64,000 nt of DNA, taken from positions 22,665,887 through 22,729,886 of the forward strand of contig CM034392.1 of NCBI GenBank assembly GCA_019925095.2, given 5' to 3'. Positions 17,575 through 28,355 of the stretch are shown one piece after another; position 1 is the first letter of the stretch; the number at the start of each line of letters is the position of its first letter. Position numbers and translations under genes: made by a program. Source of the DNA: Dendrolimus kikuchii. Taxonomy: Eukaryota > Arthropoda > Insecta > Lepidoptera > Lasiocampidae. Below the pieces are notes generated by a model. The model was not told where the DNA came from and did not search any database. It saw only the letters and a program-made list of their open reading frames with translations.

Positions 17575-17856
17575 ATGAAGAATGAAAGTAAATTTGTAAT
17601 ATCCAGAAAACATAGGACAGGTCGACCCAAAAAACAAATAGACGATATCAACCATCGTGCCATTTGTCAGAAAGTTCATTTTTTACATAGTGCGCAAAAA
17701 GAAGTACCCAGTCTAAGAAAACTATTGGCAGCAGTCAAAGAAGAATTAGGTTATGATGACAGCTATGAACTTTTAGGCAAATTCCAATTTCAACAGACTA
17801 CAAAAAGACTGGTAGTCATAGTAAAATCAGTAATTATTTCAAAACACGAAGATTAG
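17575..17856 (+). pseudogene. Transposase-like fragment (DDE_3-type N-terminal region), copy A
   Basis: A 93-codon frame contains HRTGRPKKQIDDINHRAI and KEVPSLRKLLAAVKEELGYD. The pattern GRPKK..DD.....I...V.....EVP.L..LL...KEE resembles the N-terminal DNA-binding part of DDE_3-type transposon proteins common in insects. The frame decays after LGKFQFQQTTKRL and no catalytic domain follows. A TTTCAG acceptor-like site precedes it, so a captured exon is possible. The copy-B version (52332) has a stop. Confidence 0.4.
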
Positions 17857-17871
17857 TTAATGTAAATCATT

Positions 17872-17904
17872 GGAACTTTTCAAGATATGTTCTTGAAAAG
17901 TTCC
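17872..17904. repeat. Perfect 13-bp stem hairpin, copy A
   Basis: GGAACTTTTCAAG and CTTGAAAAGTTCC flank a 7-base loop. It is kept in copy B (52629-52661) with one loop change. It lies just after the transposase-like frame and may be part of an inverted-repeat terminus. Confidence 0.6.
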
Positions 17905-18789
17905 GACAAATATTATTGCATGAGATGAGAGCTACATACATGAGTCCTACAAAGTAACTAAATGTTGAGAGTACTTTTTATTTTTGACAGTACGGTACTG
18001 AAGTCTAGCTAGATGTATATTAAGAAAAAGGTGGAAATTGTATAATTAAAGTTATTACCTAATATCACAGAATCTTCAATTATCTATTGTAATGGATAAT
18101 GAATCATATCTTCAGTGATAATACATAAAGCTCCAACAATAATAAATAAAGGTGATCAGAATACATTGTGGAGGGTACTAAATAACGTTGCTTTCAACCT
18201 GCATTTAAGAAAAACTTCTCTAATTTAGCATGAAAAGAAACAACTACCAAGAATTATTTAATTTCATCAACCTTACTTATTGATATTGGAGGCTTATTAT
18301 CAGAGTATGATACGGCGCATTATCTATTACAATGATTGAAGGTTGTGTAATATTGAGAAAAGTTTTTAGAAACGCATTTTTTAAATTTTGAACTTTCGGC
18401 TAAGAATAAATTGATATTATTTCGCAATAAAGTTACTATTATTTCGATAATTTATTTATTTTCTTATTGTAAACTACATGATTCTTTTACATTCACAAAT
18501 CGCTTTAAACTGGTGGGATTCATCCGTTTATATCTAGAAAATTAGAATACTAACACGGACGAACTCACATTCGGAATGTTAATGGTATGTTAGGAATTTT
18601 TAAAAATCCAACTAGACAAAAGTACCAACAACGTTCTCAATCGAAGATACTATATTTTTTTTATTCATGACCATGGAAGCAACGTCTTTCAGTCGGAAAC
18701 ATGTTTAAAAAGAACTTATATTATTACAAATAAAACTTATTGTTAAAACTTATCTACCTATTACATACTTATTTACATATATATTCCTT

Positions 18790-18930
18790 ATCCATTCCTT
18801 AGAGTTATGAATGTCAAAGAGGCAAGTGAGGTGTGTAAGAATAAGCCTAAATGGCACTCTGTTGTTCGTGCCTACCCCGCAAGGGAACTGGCGTGAAGTT
18901 ATGTATGTATGTATGTATGTATATTCCTTA
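18790..18930 (+). repeat. LINE-tail repeat (AYPARELA family), copy 2
   Basis: AGTTATGAATGTCAAAGAGG onward matches 4240-4356 and 54100-54213, followed by (ATGT)n at 18900-18922. It is nested near the 3' end of the large minus-strand LINE. Confidence 0.65.
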
Positions 18931-18960
18931 TCAAGTAAATTAAATACAATACATTCTAAT

Positions 18961-19030
18961 AAACAAACAAAAAACAACTTATTTACACTTTATAGTATAA
19001 AGTGTAAATAAGTTGTTTTTTTGTTTTTTA
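18961..19030. repeat. Near-perfect long hairpin centred on 18995
   Basis: Arms 18973-18994 and 18996-19017 are exact reverse complements over 22 bp around a single G. They extend outward through A-rich and T-rich arms with one mismatch or insertion, giving about 30 bp per arm. It sits in the 3' part of the large LINE insertion and is not found in copy B. Confidence 0.85.
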
Positions 19031-19299
19031 TAAAATATAAAGTTATATAAAGTTTATACAAAAGAAATTAAATTTTTCCTACTGTGTTACAATTACAAAT
19101 ATAATCGTACACTGACCTATATATAATAACTTTGTGTTTTAATAGATCCTGTACTCGGCGGGGAACACTTTGTGGACGTTTACTGACTTTAGTGTCACTG
19201 AATAAGTTGGGACTGTCATTGTCTGTCTGCATTAGAGAAATAGAGATGTCACAATCACAAATTTCAGCCACTAAAATCAATCATTGTTTGCAATAGCTT

Positions 19300-20231
19300 G
19301 CATATTAAAACTTGAACATTGAAAAATAATATGGTCCAAATCAGCATCTCTGGAGTTACAGTTAGAGCAACGGCTATTATCAAATATATTAATTCGGTTC
19401 AAATGAACTGGAGTCAAATAATGCCCTAACCGCATGCGTGTTATTGTGGTAGTAAATCTTCTGCTCGTCTTTGAGGTTATAATGCAAAGGTTTTACCGGT
19501 ATATCTTTCTATATCTCAGCATACCATTTGCCTTTCCTTTCTAGGGTTATCCTCCAGTGATCCCTCCGCAAGTGCCGGTTAAGCTCTGAAATGTCCATGG
19601 TAATCAGTAAATGGAACCTTAAATAATTCAGACTTGTCTTCATCATGCTCTGACCTTGTTGCAGTATCAAGTTATTCATTCCCAGGAATGCCACTGTGTG
19701 AAGGTACCCACACAAATTCTACATGTATATTATTACTGTACAGCTCTTTTGTACAATTTCTAATATCATACAATATATAATTTAGTTTAAAAGATATATT
19801 TACATTTTCTATTGTGGTTAGAACACTTCTAGAATCAGTAACTATCAGGATACTATGTATAAATTCACATAACTATTTCCATATTGTAATGCACAATAAA
19901 CAGCATAGCATTCTGCACTAAAAATACTGTAATGTATGTTTATTTTAATGCACTTGGTGTAACTTGATTGTGGGTCATAATATGCTGCTTTTACGTATTG
20001 ATCTGTTTTAGAGCCATCTGTATATATAGTGTAATGTGTTGGTCTATCATTCTTAAATTGGAAAAATTCAAATTTATTGTGCACTGTATCTAAATGGATG
20101 TTTACAGAACTATTAATAAGACTATTAAAGGGAATTTTATAGACAGGCCAAATATCATGTTGGCTTAAGTTTTTAGAATCTTTAACATGTTTAAATAATA
20201 TTGGAATTTCTGGTAAAGTTCCATTAATCAA
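19300..20231 (-). pseudogene. LINE RNase H domain (broken)
   Basis: The minus strand reads YTIYTDGSKTDQYVKAAYY, then FSAECYAVYCAL and, further on, WVPSHSGIPGNE. These correspond to the first Asp, the Glu and the His-containing motif of RNase H in I-type LINEs. Several stops follow the last motif. It is separated from its RT part by the hAT MITE at 20246-20846. Confidence 0.75.
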
Positions 20232-20245
20232 AGAGGCAGCAGATA

Positions 20246-20846
20246 TAGGGATGCAAACAAAACATCGATGTTTTCAAAAATCGATGTATCATTCATAAAA
20301 ATCGATGTTTTAACATCGATGTTGAAACCAAAACATCGATGATACATAGTTGTTCAAGATCAATGTTTTATACATAGACACAACCCATCTTGCGCTCTAT
20401 CTGTGATCTACACAGATTTTCTTTATATTACTTTTTTCATACATTTTCTTATTGCCAATAATAATTTATAATATAAAAGTTGATTGTTATACTTATTTCT
20501 TCCATTTCTATTAAAAATGACAATCTTCCTTAGATGTAAATTTATTTTAAATGGTGATAGGGATATGTTAGTGTATGCCTATGCTGTTGAATAGTACCTA
20601 AGTACGGTACTGAACGTTGGATAAAGCAAAAGACATATAAATAGAATAAACATAACATAAGGTGTGCTAAGTTGGTTTTGGGCGATATATCGATGTTAAA
20701 AAAAAGATGTTTTATTTGCGTCACAAGAACAAGCGTCAAAAGTTTATGTAAATGGTGATAAAAAACATAGATACATCGATATTTTTAACATCGATGTTTC
20801 ACTTTTGAAAACATCGATGTTTTTTATGAGCGATGTTGCATCCCTA
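20246..20846. mobile_element. hAT-type MITE with 8-bp target duplication
   Basis: Ends TAGGGATGCA and TGCATCCCTA are inverted repeats, flanked on both sides by AGCAGATA (20238-20245 and 20847-20854), an exact 8-bp target duplication typical of hAT. The interior has many ACATCGATGTT-like palindromes near both ends, as expected for subterminal transposase-binding repeats, and no transposase. It is inserted in the LINE between RT and RNase H. Confidence 0.9.
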
Positions 20847-20859
20847 AGCAGATAACATA

Positions 20860-21470
20860 TTTGGAGAAATTGTAAGAGTGATTTGAAGGTGTATTATTAA
20901 TTTCTTATGCAAAGGACTGATAGTTGATGCAAGAACTTTTAAGAAAAACCGCTCAGCCAACATCAACCTATGTAGAATCAATGGAGGTATACATATTTCA
21001 ATTTCTAGTGAATTAATTGGTGTGTAACACATAGCTCCACAAATAAATCTTAGTCCCATATTTTAAATTACATCTAATTTTTTCAGTAAGGTGCTGTTGA
21101 CATGCATATAAGCTAAACTGCTATAATCAAAATGGCTTCTAACTATACTTTTATATAACATACTCAAAACTTTGGGATCAGAACCCCAGGTAGTTCCTGC
21201 TAAATATCTCAATATGTTGATTCCATCTAAAGCTTTTTTACTTATGTGTTTGTCATGTTTGTCAAATTTTAATTTATCATCAATAATGACTCTAAGGAAT
21301 TTATGTTGGTGAACTATTGGTATTTCTGCATTGGCATAAAAAAAAATTACATTCGAATTTTTACTTATTAAAACTGAACGCTTTTCTGGACTTCTAATTT
21401 AAGCATATGATGATAATAGTTGTATAGTTGCATTAAAGCATTTATTAATTTTAGCCGTTGCTCTTTCCTA
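20860..21470 (-). pseudogene. LINE RT C-terminal (thumb) region
   Basis: The minus strand contains LAGTTWGSDPKVLSMLYKSI, then VRSHFDYSSLAYMHVNS, the conserved segment following the RT palm in Jockey/I-type LINEs, with stops interspersed. The RT palm itself is missing, apparently lost where the RTE element lies. Confidence 0.65.
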
Positions 21471-21479
21471 TGTTTTGTC

Positions 21480-23480
21480 ATCAGCCATTCGTAGTCCACT
21501 GTTGGACGTAGTCCTCCCCAAGACGGCGCCACTCATCCCTATCCTCTTATCCTCATCCAGCGCCTACGGGTGACCTTGCACGGGTCGTCGGTCCATCGGG
21601 CTGGAGCGCATCCGACACTACGTTTTACCGCGACGCGGTCTCCACTCCAGGACTCGTCTGCTCCATCGGCCATCGGTCCTGCTGCAGACGTAACCTGCCC
21701 ACTGCCACTTGAACTTGCTAATTTTGTGAGCTACGTCGGTTACCTAGGTTCTCTTATGGATATCCTCATTTCTGATTTTATCCATAAGAGGAACACCCAA
21801 CATAGCTCGCTCCATAGCCTGTTGAGTGACTTGGAACTTGTAGACCTATACTGCTGTCAGTGTCCATGTCTCGGCCCCGTAGGTCAGGACAGGGAGGACG
21901 CACTCGAAGACTTTTGTCTTCAAGCATTGCGGAATGAAATGGTCGACAAGAAGACTTGACCCCCTCGAAGTTGTGCCTGCCTACCTGTATTTTCTGTCCA
22001 AGGTAGACATATTCCTGTACAACCTCCAGAGGGACGCCATCGACGTTTACCGGTCTCGGCATGACGTGTTCATTGAACATGACTTTCGTCTTGTCCAAAT
22101 TCATGCCGAGACCGACCCGTCGGGAAGATTCATTTAAGCTGCCCAGCATTTCGGCCAGTTCCTCCAAAGTCTCTGCAAAGACAACGATATCGTCGGCGAA
22201 AAGGGAAGTGAGAGATGTGCTCGCCGTTGATGTTAATGCCCCGTCCAATCCAGTCCAGAGTTTTGAAGACATCCTCCATCGCGTTGGTGAACAGTTTCGG
22301 GGAAATCACATCCCCCTGTCTCACCCCGCGATGTAGGGGTACAGGCTTCGCCATCCGGTCCTGTCCAATGTATCGCCAATCAAAATGGCATCTTTGCAAA
22401 GACTCCAAAACGGCCCAAGTTTCGATGGAGGCGAAGGCTTTCTCGTAGTCCACGAATTCCATACACAGCGGCTGATTATAATCTTCGGTCTTTTGTATAA
22501 TCTGCCGAGCAGTATGGTTGTGATCTACGGTGCTGTAGCCCAACTGAAACCCAGCCTGCTCTGGTGGTTGGAACTCGTCAAGTCTTCTGGCGAGACGATT
22601 CGTGACGACCCTCGAAAACAACTTATAGACGTGGCTCAAGAGTGAGACTGGTCTATAGGTTTTCAATAGAGTGTTGTACCCTTTTTGAAAAACAAGACCA
22701 CCACACTCTTGCTCCACGCCTTCGACACAGTGCCCCGGTGAATAACGGAATTTAAGAGCTCAGCCAAGGCCTTGAGGATTGGCATTCCTCCTGTCTTAAG
22801 GAGCTCAGTTGTAATTCCGTCATCCCCCGGAGCCCTGCCATTTTTAAGTTGCCCGAGAGCCGCACTAATCTCGTCCACGTCGACCTCCGGGATGTCCTCC
22901 GTATAATGACATTTGAGTGACGCACGTGGATCTTCGTAGCTTTGCGTCGCAGATTTTTCCGCCCGCGAAGAATACAGTAGCCCGTAAAACTTTTCTACCT
23001 CCGTCAGGATCTAAGAGCGAGACGTAAGCTCTCTGCCATCCGTTGTCCTCAGCTTTGAAATGTGGCTCCTCCAAAAGTTTCTTGAGAAAACTTTGGACCC
23101 CCTGTTCTGCTCTATGGCCGCCTCAATAGCACGAGTATTAGAGCAGCGGAGGTCCCGCCTTACAAGTTTTCTTATTTGCTTGGAGAGGGCCCGATGCTCT
23201 GGCGAGCCAAACAAAGCGGGTGCTATTTTACGTCTCGTCTTCATGAGATCCAGAGTTTCGTTAGAAAGTTCGTACCATCTGTTTCTTCGTACAAGCGGAA
23301 AATGCCTGCGACCCAAATCCTGCACCGTCTTCACCACGTTGTCGGTTATCTCGTCAATATCGCCTGTGGTTTCCAGCGATACGAACCGATTGCGAAGTTC
23401 CAGTTGGAACTGTTCAGGCCCGTGTATCATTTGAGGCGGCGTGGGTCGGAGAGTAGATTTCAGCAGGCTGAGTCTTTTAG
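21480..23480 (-). mobile_element. RTE-clade LINE, 5'-truncated and frameshifted
   Basis: The minus strand encodes, in order, an endonuclease-RT linker (VQDLGRRHFPLVRRNRW), LKNGRAPGDDGITTELLK, RPVSLLSHVYKLFSRVV, EQAGFQLGYSTVDHN, FVDYEKAFASIETW, the RT box FADDIVVFAETLEELAEM, and a C-terminus reading DEWRRLGEDYVQQWTTNG. The content and ending are typical of lepidopteran RTE elements. Several frameshifts separate these segments. No endonuclease core is present, so it is 5'-truncated. It is nested within the larger LINE. Confidence 0.8.
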
Positions 23481-23499
23481 CCTTAAAACTAATATTTTA

Positions 23500-24113
23500 A
23501 ATTTTATATAAAATATTTTTTAATATTTTAAAAATATTTTAATGGATATGTTTAACTCTTCTACAGTGAATTGGTTCTTGAGAAAAACATTCATTTCAGT
23601 TTCAGCAGAATTTTCAAACAAATAATCAAGTCTTGTCCTGTCAACTGTATACTACTACAGTCAGCTAAATTATTGAGGAAACTTAAAACCTACTCATCAT
23701 TATGTTCTATATTTCTATTAGTACCTATCTTCTTAAATTCTTTAATGTAACCCCATATTCCAGAGACTGGTGTTAATCTATTGAAGCTACTACATAGATT
23801 TTGCCAAGATAGATATCTTTCTTCTTTTGATACTCCTTTTTTAATTGCATCTGATTTTTTATACTTAATCCAGTTGTCTATTGTGGGTAAAAGCAATACT
23901 TTAATGCATTTTTGAATCACGAACGGTTTGATTACAATTTTGGTTCCACCATGGTACTGGCTTCCTGATAAGTGTACTAGAACTTGTCTTATATTTAGGA
24001 ATGGTTGTATCTCTTAATGAATACAATGCATTTACAAAATTATTGTAAGAGGTGATGGGTGGATCATTTATCAAATCTATTTGAGAAAAGTGATTTTCTG
24101 ATAAATTATAATA
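23500..24113 (-). pseudogene. LINE endonuclease-RT linker fragment
   Basis: The minus strand reads NDPPITSYNNFVNALYSL, then PWWNQNCNQTVRDSKMH and LSWQNLCSSFNRLTPVSG. This is the spacer between endonuclease and RT of I/Jockey-type LINEs, marked by PWW.......A/S. It continues the endonuclease at 25772-26340 across the Tc1 insertion. Confidence 0.6.
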
Positions 24114-25768
24114 AACTGACGGGCTCATAAACTGCATCAAAGTTCAGGATTACTTTGAAATGATTTTTTAAAATAAGTATGCAAACTTTTTAGCTTATAT
24201 TATATAAATATGGAGAGACTGGCTTTTAATCTCAAAAAAAAGGAAAATTTAAAAATAGAACTGCAGTAAAACAAATGAATATAGCAGGGAAAAGAAAATT
24301 TACTCGTAGTATCAGATTTGCGTGTTATTTATAGCAAAGTTTTAAATTGATTCTCATTGATTTTTATTCTTTTGTCAATTGAATTATTGTTACCAGCAGA
24401 ATTGTTGGATTAGTTTTTTAACTCATCGGGAGTTTTTGAACCATAATATGGATACTTCGTCCGAACAAACTGCTCAAATTGTAACATTGGTGCGGGAGGG
24501 CTTGGATCAACGAACGATTGGTAGAAATTTAAATTTAAATCAGTCTACGGTTTCTAGAATATACAGAAGGTTTGTGGAGACAGGTTCTTACAGAAGGAGA
24601 CGTGATACAGGCAGGACTCGAGCAACCACCGGTCGTAATGACCGATTTATTGTTACAACTTCCCTGCGAAATCGTTTCCTCACGTCTGTTAACATCAAAA
24701 CAGAGCTTAATGAAGTGCGTGGAGTAAACGTGAGTGCACGAACAATAAGAAGAAGGTTAAAGGAAGCGGATATCACCCCTTTTAGACCAGCAAATGGTCC
24801 AAAGTTGTCTGTAGCTCACAGACAAGCTCGCTTAAGATTTGCGCGTGATCACCTGAATTGGACGGAAGAGCAATGGACCTCCGTATTGTTCACGGACGAG
24901 TGTAGGACATGTTTATATGGTGCAGGTGGTCGCAGAAGAGTCTATCGTCGACGTGGGGAGCGATATGCTTAAAGTTGCATTGATGAGCGTGTTCCTTTTG
25001 GAGGCGGTTGGTGTATGGTCTGGGGTGGCATATCGATGAACGGGCGAACAGAACTTGTGTTCATAGACATGGTCCGTCAAAACGGTAATAGAGGGGGTTT
25101 GACTGCACATCGCTACATAACAGAGATCTTAGAAGATCATGTGGTGCCTTACATGGGATTCATAGGCGAAAATTTTACTTTAATGCAGGATAATGCCCGG
25201 ACGCACGCTGCTGCACAAGTTCGACAATATTGCGAAGAGGTTGGGATACGTACAATGAATTGGCCAGCACGCAGCCCGGATCTTAATCCCATTGAGTATG
25301 TTTGGGACAATTTAAAAAGAGCTGTATAAGCCAGAAACCCTTTGCCCACGATAGTGGCAGCACTAAGAACAGCACTTTCAGAAGAATGGGACAATATTCC
25401 GCAAGATCTTTTAATAACCCTAATAAAATTTATGCGGAACCGATTAGAATCCGTAATAAGGGCACGTGGAGGTAATACACCTTATTAAAACATAAATAAA
25501 CCCTTGCATAAAGTTTGTGTCTATTGTTAAAACCAATTTTTTAATTAAACCAATTTTCCTTAAATTTCTGTTTTTTCTTCAAAAAAAGTCTTAAAGTCCT
25601 TTCCAGTACACAAACTTAAACTTAAGGATATGACCCTACGCTGTTTTAAAGTTCACGAACCAATCTAGAGGTTTCAATTTAAATCTGTATAGAAAGTTTG
25701 CATACTTGGTTTAAATATTTATTTCAAAGTCATCTATTACTTTGATGCAGTTTATGAGTCCGTCAGTG
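24114..25768 (+). mobile_element. Tc1-type DNA transposon (DD34E), 1655 bp
   Basis: Ends ACTGACGGGCTCATAAACTG and its near complement (CAGTTTATGAGTCCGTCAGT) form the outer part of an inverted repeat of about 75 bp that also holds a second matched block (GTATGCAAACTTT). It is flanked by TA at 24112-24113 and 25769-25770, the Tc1/mariner target. It splits the minus-strand LINE cleanly and encodes a Tc1 transposase with stops. Confidence 0.88.
24448..25488 (+). pseudogene. Tc1 transposase, 346 codons with two in-frame stops
   Basis: The start at 24448 (MDTSSEQTAQIVTLVREG) is preferred over an upstream ATG because it begins at the family's first helix-turn-helix. Next come a second HTH (NVSARTIRRRLKEADI) and the catalytic DD34E segments: FTDECRT, MQDNARTHAA and SPDLNPIEYVWDNL. 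Stops at 24970-24972 and 25327-25329 interrupt an otherwise continuous frame ending at TAA 25486-25488. Length and motifs fit a full Tc1 transposase. Few lesions suggest a fairly recent insertion. Confidence 0.88.
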
Positions 25769-25771
25769 TAC

Positions 25772-26340
25772 ATATGCCAATCTGCCCTACTATAAATATA
25801 TTTTTCTTGATTCACAGGAGGTGACAGATCATACATGGAAGGTTGAATGTTTATCTCAAGTAATCAAGTAATGTTGGAAGGTGATAACTATCCATGGGAT
25901 CATCATGAACATACCAATTGCATAAATCTAACAAGGGCAAGATCTATTGCTGAAGCTTGTCTATTGGGGTATGAGACAGTTATTGGTGAACCATCGTTTA
26001 AAACACACAAGTCAAATTCATCAATAACGCTATACAAACATCTACCTCTATTGTTATCATTTTGGCATCCAAAAGCTATATTATGAGCATTAAAATCACC
26101 CATTATTATACATGGCTTTGGTATGCTATTGATTAAATCTCTTAGCTTTGAGGAATCAAATCTATTACATGGTGGTCTGTAAGCACAAAGTATTGCTACT
26201 TGTCCTAATTGTGTTTCTACAGTGATGCATATGTTTTGTATGGACTCTGAGAAAATTGTGTTAATTAATTTATACTTTAATCGATGATTCACCAAAATGG
26301 CTACACCATTATGGGAATTTTTATATAATAAATTATAAGT
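25772..26340 (-). pseudogene. LINE apurinic-like endonuclease domain
   Basis: The minus strand encodes VAILCAYRPPCNRF, then PCIIMGDFNAHNIAFGC and NDGSPITVSYPNRQASAID. The GDFNAHN and SAID motifs are metal-binding and catalytic signatures of LINE endonucleases. The C-terminal SDH motif has been lost or displaced by the Tc1 insertion. Confidence 0.75.
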
Positions 26341-26529
26341 TGGAAAATGTGGAACTATAAAATTAGGTTTAAGCCAGGTCTCATTAAGAAGGCAAATATC
26401 TATATTTTTTTCAATTAATAGATTTTGTAATAGACTTTTTTTACTCTGTAAACTTTGTATATTGTACTGTCATAAATTTAAATATGTGTCCATTAAATTA
26501 AATTTGATAAAAATATTTCTTTTATTTTC

Positions 26530-27595
26530 TTGTGTTATTGGATCATCATTATTATTGTATTGCCTAACTTTACTAAGGACTTAATAATAGCATTTAGTAT
26601 AATATCATTGTTAGGAATTTGCTTTGCATCAAATTTGGTTAGTGTCGACACAAAATATTTCTTGCTAGATGAAACACTAGCTTTAGGTACATTACTATTT
26701 ACAGAACAGCTGTCATTTATCTTAGGTTTCAAACTAGGAAAATTCTTATCAGTCTTTGCTATAGAGACAAATGTATTACTTTGGTTAATTATTTGTGAAC
26801 GTTTCTGATCAATTTTTTATTTTTTAATTGGACATTCCCGAAAAATGGCAAGATGACTTCCGCCACAGTTAATGCATACTATAATCTCATAAGTACATTC
26901 CTTGTAAAGGTGTTCCCCAGCACACGATGAGCACATTTGTGTACCTCTGCACACTTTGGCTGAATGATTAAATTTAATGCACTGGATGGCAGGAGGAATA
27001 TAATTATATAAAGGACATCAATATTTATTCAGGAAAACGATACTGGGTAGTGTAGCAGATGAAAAAGTAATAACTACTGTAGTCAATTGTACTAGTTTTT
27101 TATCGTCTTTTTTCATAAATCTTTTAACTGAGATAAAATCCGCATCACATGAAATATTTTTGTATATCTCTTCGTTGGACAACTCGTGAGGAACATGTCG
27201 CATGATGCCGAACTTCTCTACTAAATGAGCAGGGATGAACGCTCTCAACTTGTTTTTGTTCAAAAAGTTTACCGATTGCAAGAAGCTGTTCGCCTCTGCA
27301 ACTTTGTTAAAATGTACTACTCCAAATTTGTATGCGTTTACGCTGGACACACTTGAAATGCCCTTAACATTCTCAGTTAAGAGTTGCGTAAATTTAATAG
27401 GGTTTTTATTACATAGTTTTTCCTTTTTTTGGATTCCACGTAAACCGTGTAGTCGGTAGACGAGTTTTCCAAAAATAGTCTAGTGTATCTTGAAGTAAAT
27501 TTTATACTTATCTTCATCAGAGACGCCAGAGATCTCCTTGTACTTTCGCTTTCTGTCTGAAAGTTCATCTGCCCCGTCAATCTGGGCCCCCATTA
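26530..27595 (-). pseudogene. LINE ORF1 (gag-like) with zinc knuckle
   Basis: Near the LINE 5' end, the minus strand reads NAYKFGVVHFNKVAEANSF and LVEKFGIMRHVPHELSNEEI, an RRM-like/PRE_C2HC gag segment, followed by Cys/His knuckles (CRGTQMCSSCAGEHLYKEC then CINCGGSHLAIFREC). Frameshifts and stops break it into pieces. Such ORF1 proteins bind LINE RNA. Confidence 0.7.
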
Positions 27596-27672
27596 TGACG
27601 GGGGACCGTAAATTATAATATTAGATGATAATAAGAGATTTTTGTGTGATAAATAAGGGTTAAAATTAATAA

Positions 27673-27770
27673 ATAAGCAAGTGAGGTGTGTAAGAATAAG
27701 CCTGAATGGCGCTCTGTTGTTCGTGGCTACCACGCAATGGAACTGGCGTAAAGTTATGTATGTATGTAAA
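27673..27770 (+). repeat. LINE-tail repeat (AYPARELA family), copy 3
   Basis: AAGCAAGTGAGGTGTGTAAG onward with a TTATGTATGTATG tail. It has the same orientation as copy 2, and the two lie near opposite ends of the 9.2-kb insertion. Confidence 0.6.
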
Positions 27771-28037
27771 ATTAATAAAAATGTTAAAAGAAATTTTAAA
27801 GCGCGCGCCAAGATAGACTTCGCGCCAAAAAGTCATAAACTCGTTTCCGAAGATAATACTATAAATGTTGCTATATGAACGATAGTGTTAACCTCCTTTT
27901 TTGGTACAATTATCTTGGAGCACTGTATAGGTCTTATCTATGTCTCCTATTATATTAATGTACTTTATTATTTGAGAATAGAATTTTATCATGCTGATAT
28001 TGTGGGGAGATGGAAAGCCTATTATATTTATGATTTT

Positions 28038-28355
28038 TATCCATGCAGTAACAGAGAAACTATGTAATTTTCTGCGGCCAGACGGCCTGTCGTAAGAGGC
28101 GACAAAAGAATTCAGAGCCAGACGGTAGGGTATTTGCCCGTTTTGATGACTGCCTCCTCTACTTTAGAGTATGCCGCCATAACAATTTTGTGTTCCGGTA
28201 TTAACAGCCAGGTTCCAGTCTCTCTTTACCGAGCGGCAGTATATTGATAGTACCTTTGCTGTTACAAATGTCCATAAGCGATGGTAACCGCTTTCCATCA
28301 AATGGGCTCTCCTATTATATCTACTCTATGACGTGGGCCGTCTGCCTGTCTGCTG
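28038..28355 (-). repeat. Dispersed repeat family G, copy 4
   Basis: Reverse-oriented copy from ATCCATGCAGTAACAGAG to CTGCCTGTCTGCTG. The duplicated counterpart is 53608-53930, so this copy predates the segmental duplication. Confidence 0.7.

Larger units (their letters stand above)
18655..27847 (-). mobile_element. RNase H-bearing LINE (I-superfamily-like), 9.2 kb including nested insertions
   Basis: On the minus strand, parts appear in LINE order: gag-like ORF1 with CCHC knuckle (27595-26530), endonuclease (26340-25772), endonuclease-RT linker (24113-23500), RT C-terminal part (21470-20860), RNase H (20231-19300), then a 3' region ending in a T-rich run at 18655. It is interrupted by a Tc1 element, an RTE LINE and a hAT MITE. 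Copy B lacks the whole block, and the flanks CGAAGATACTATA (18642-18654) and CGAAGATAATACTATA (27848-27863) look like a damaged target-site duplication. All frames are broken, so it is inactive. Confidence 0.75.

Noticed and set aside
24379..24447. Longer Tc1 transposase start at 24379
   Set aside because: The extra residues do not resemble the family; the ATG at 24448 begins exactly at the conserved N-terminus.
27590..27605. CCCCCATTATGACGGGGG palindrome-like sequence as a regulatory site
   Set aside because: It overlaps the start of the LINE ORF1 and is short; no evidence of function.
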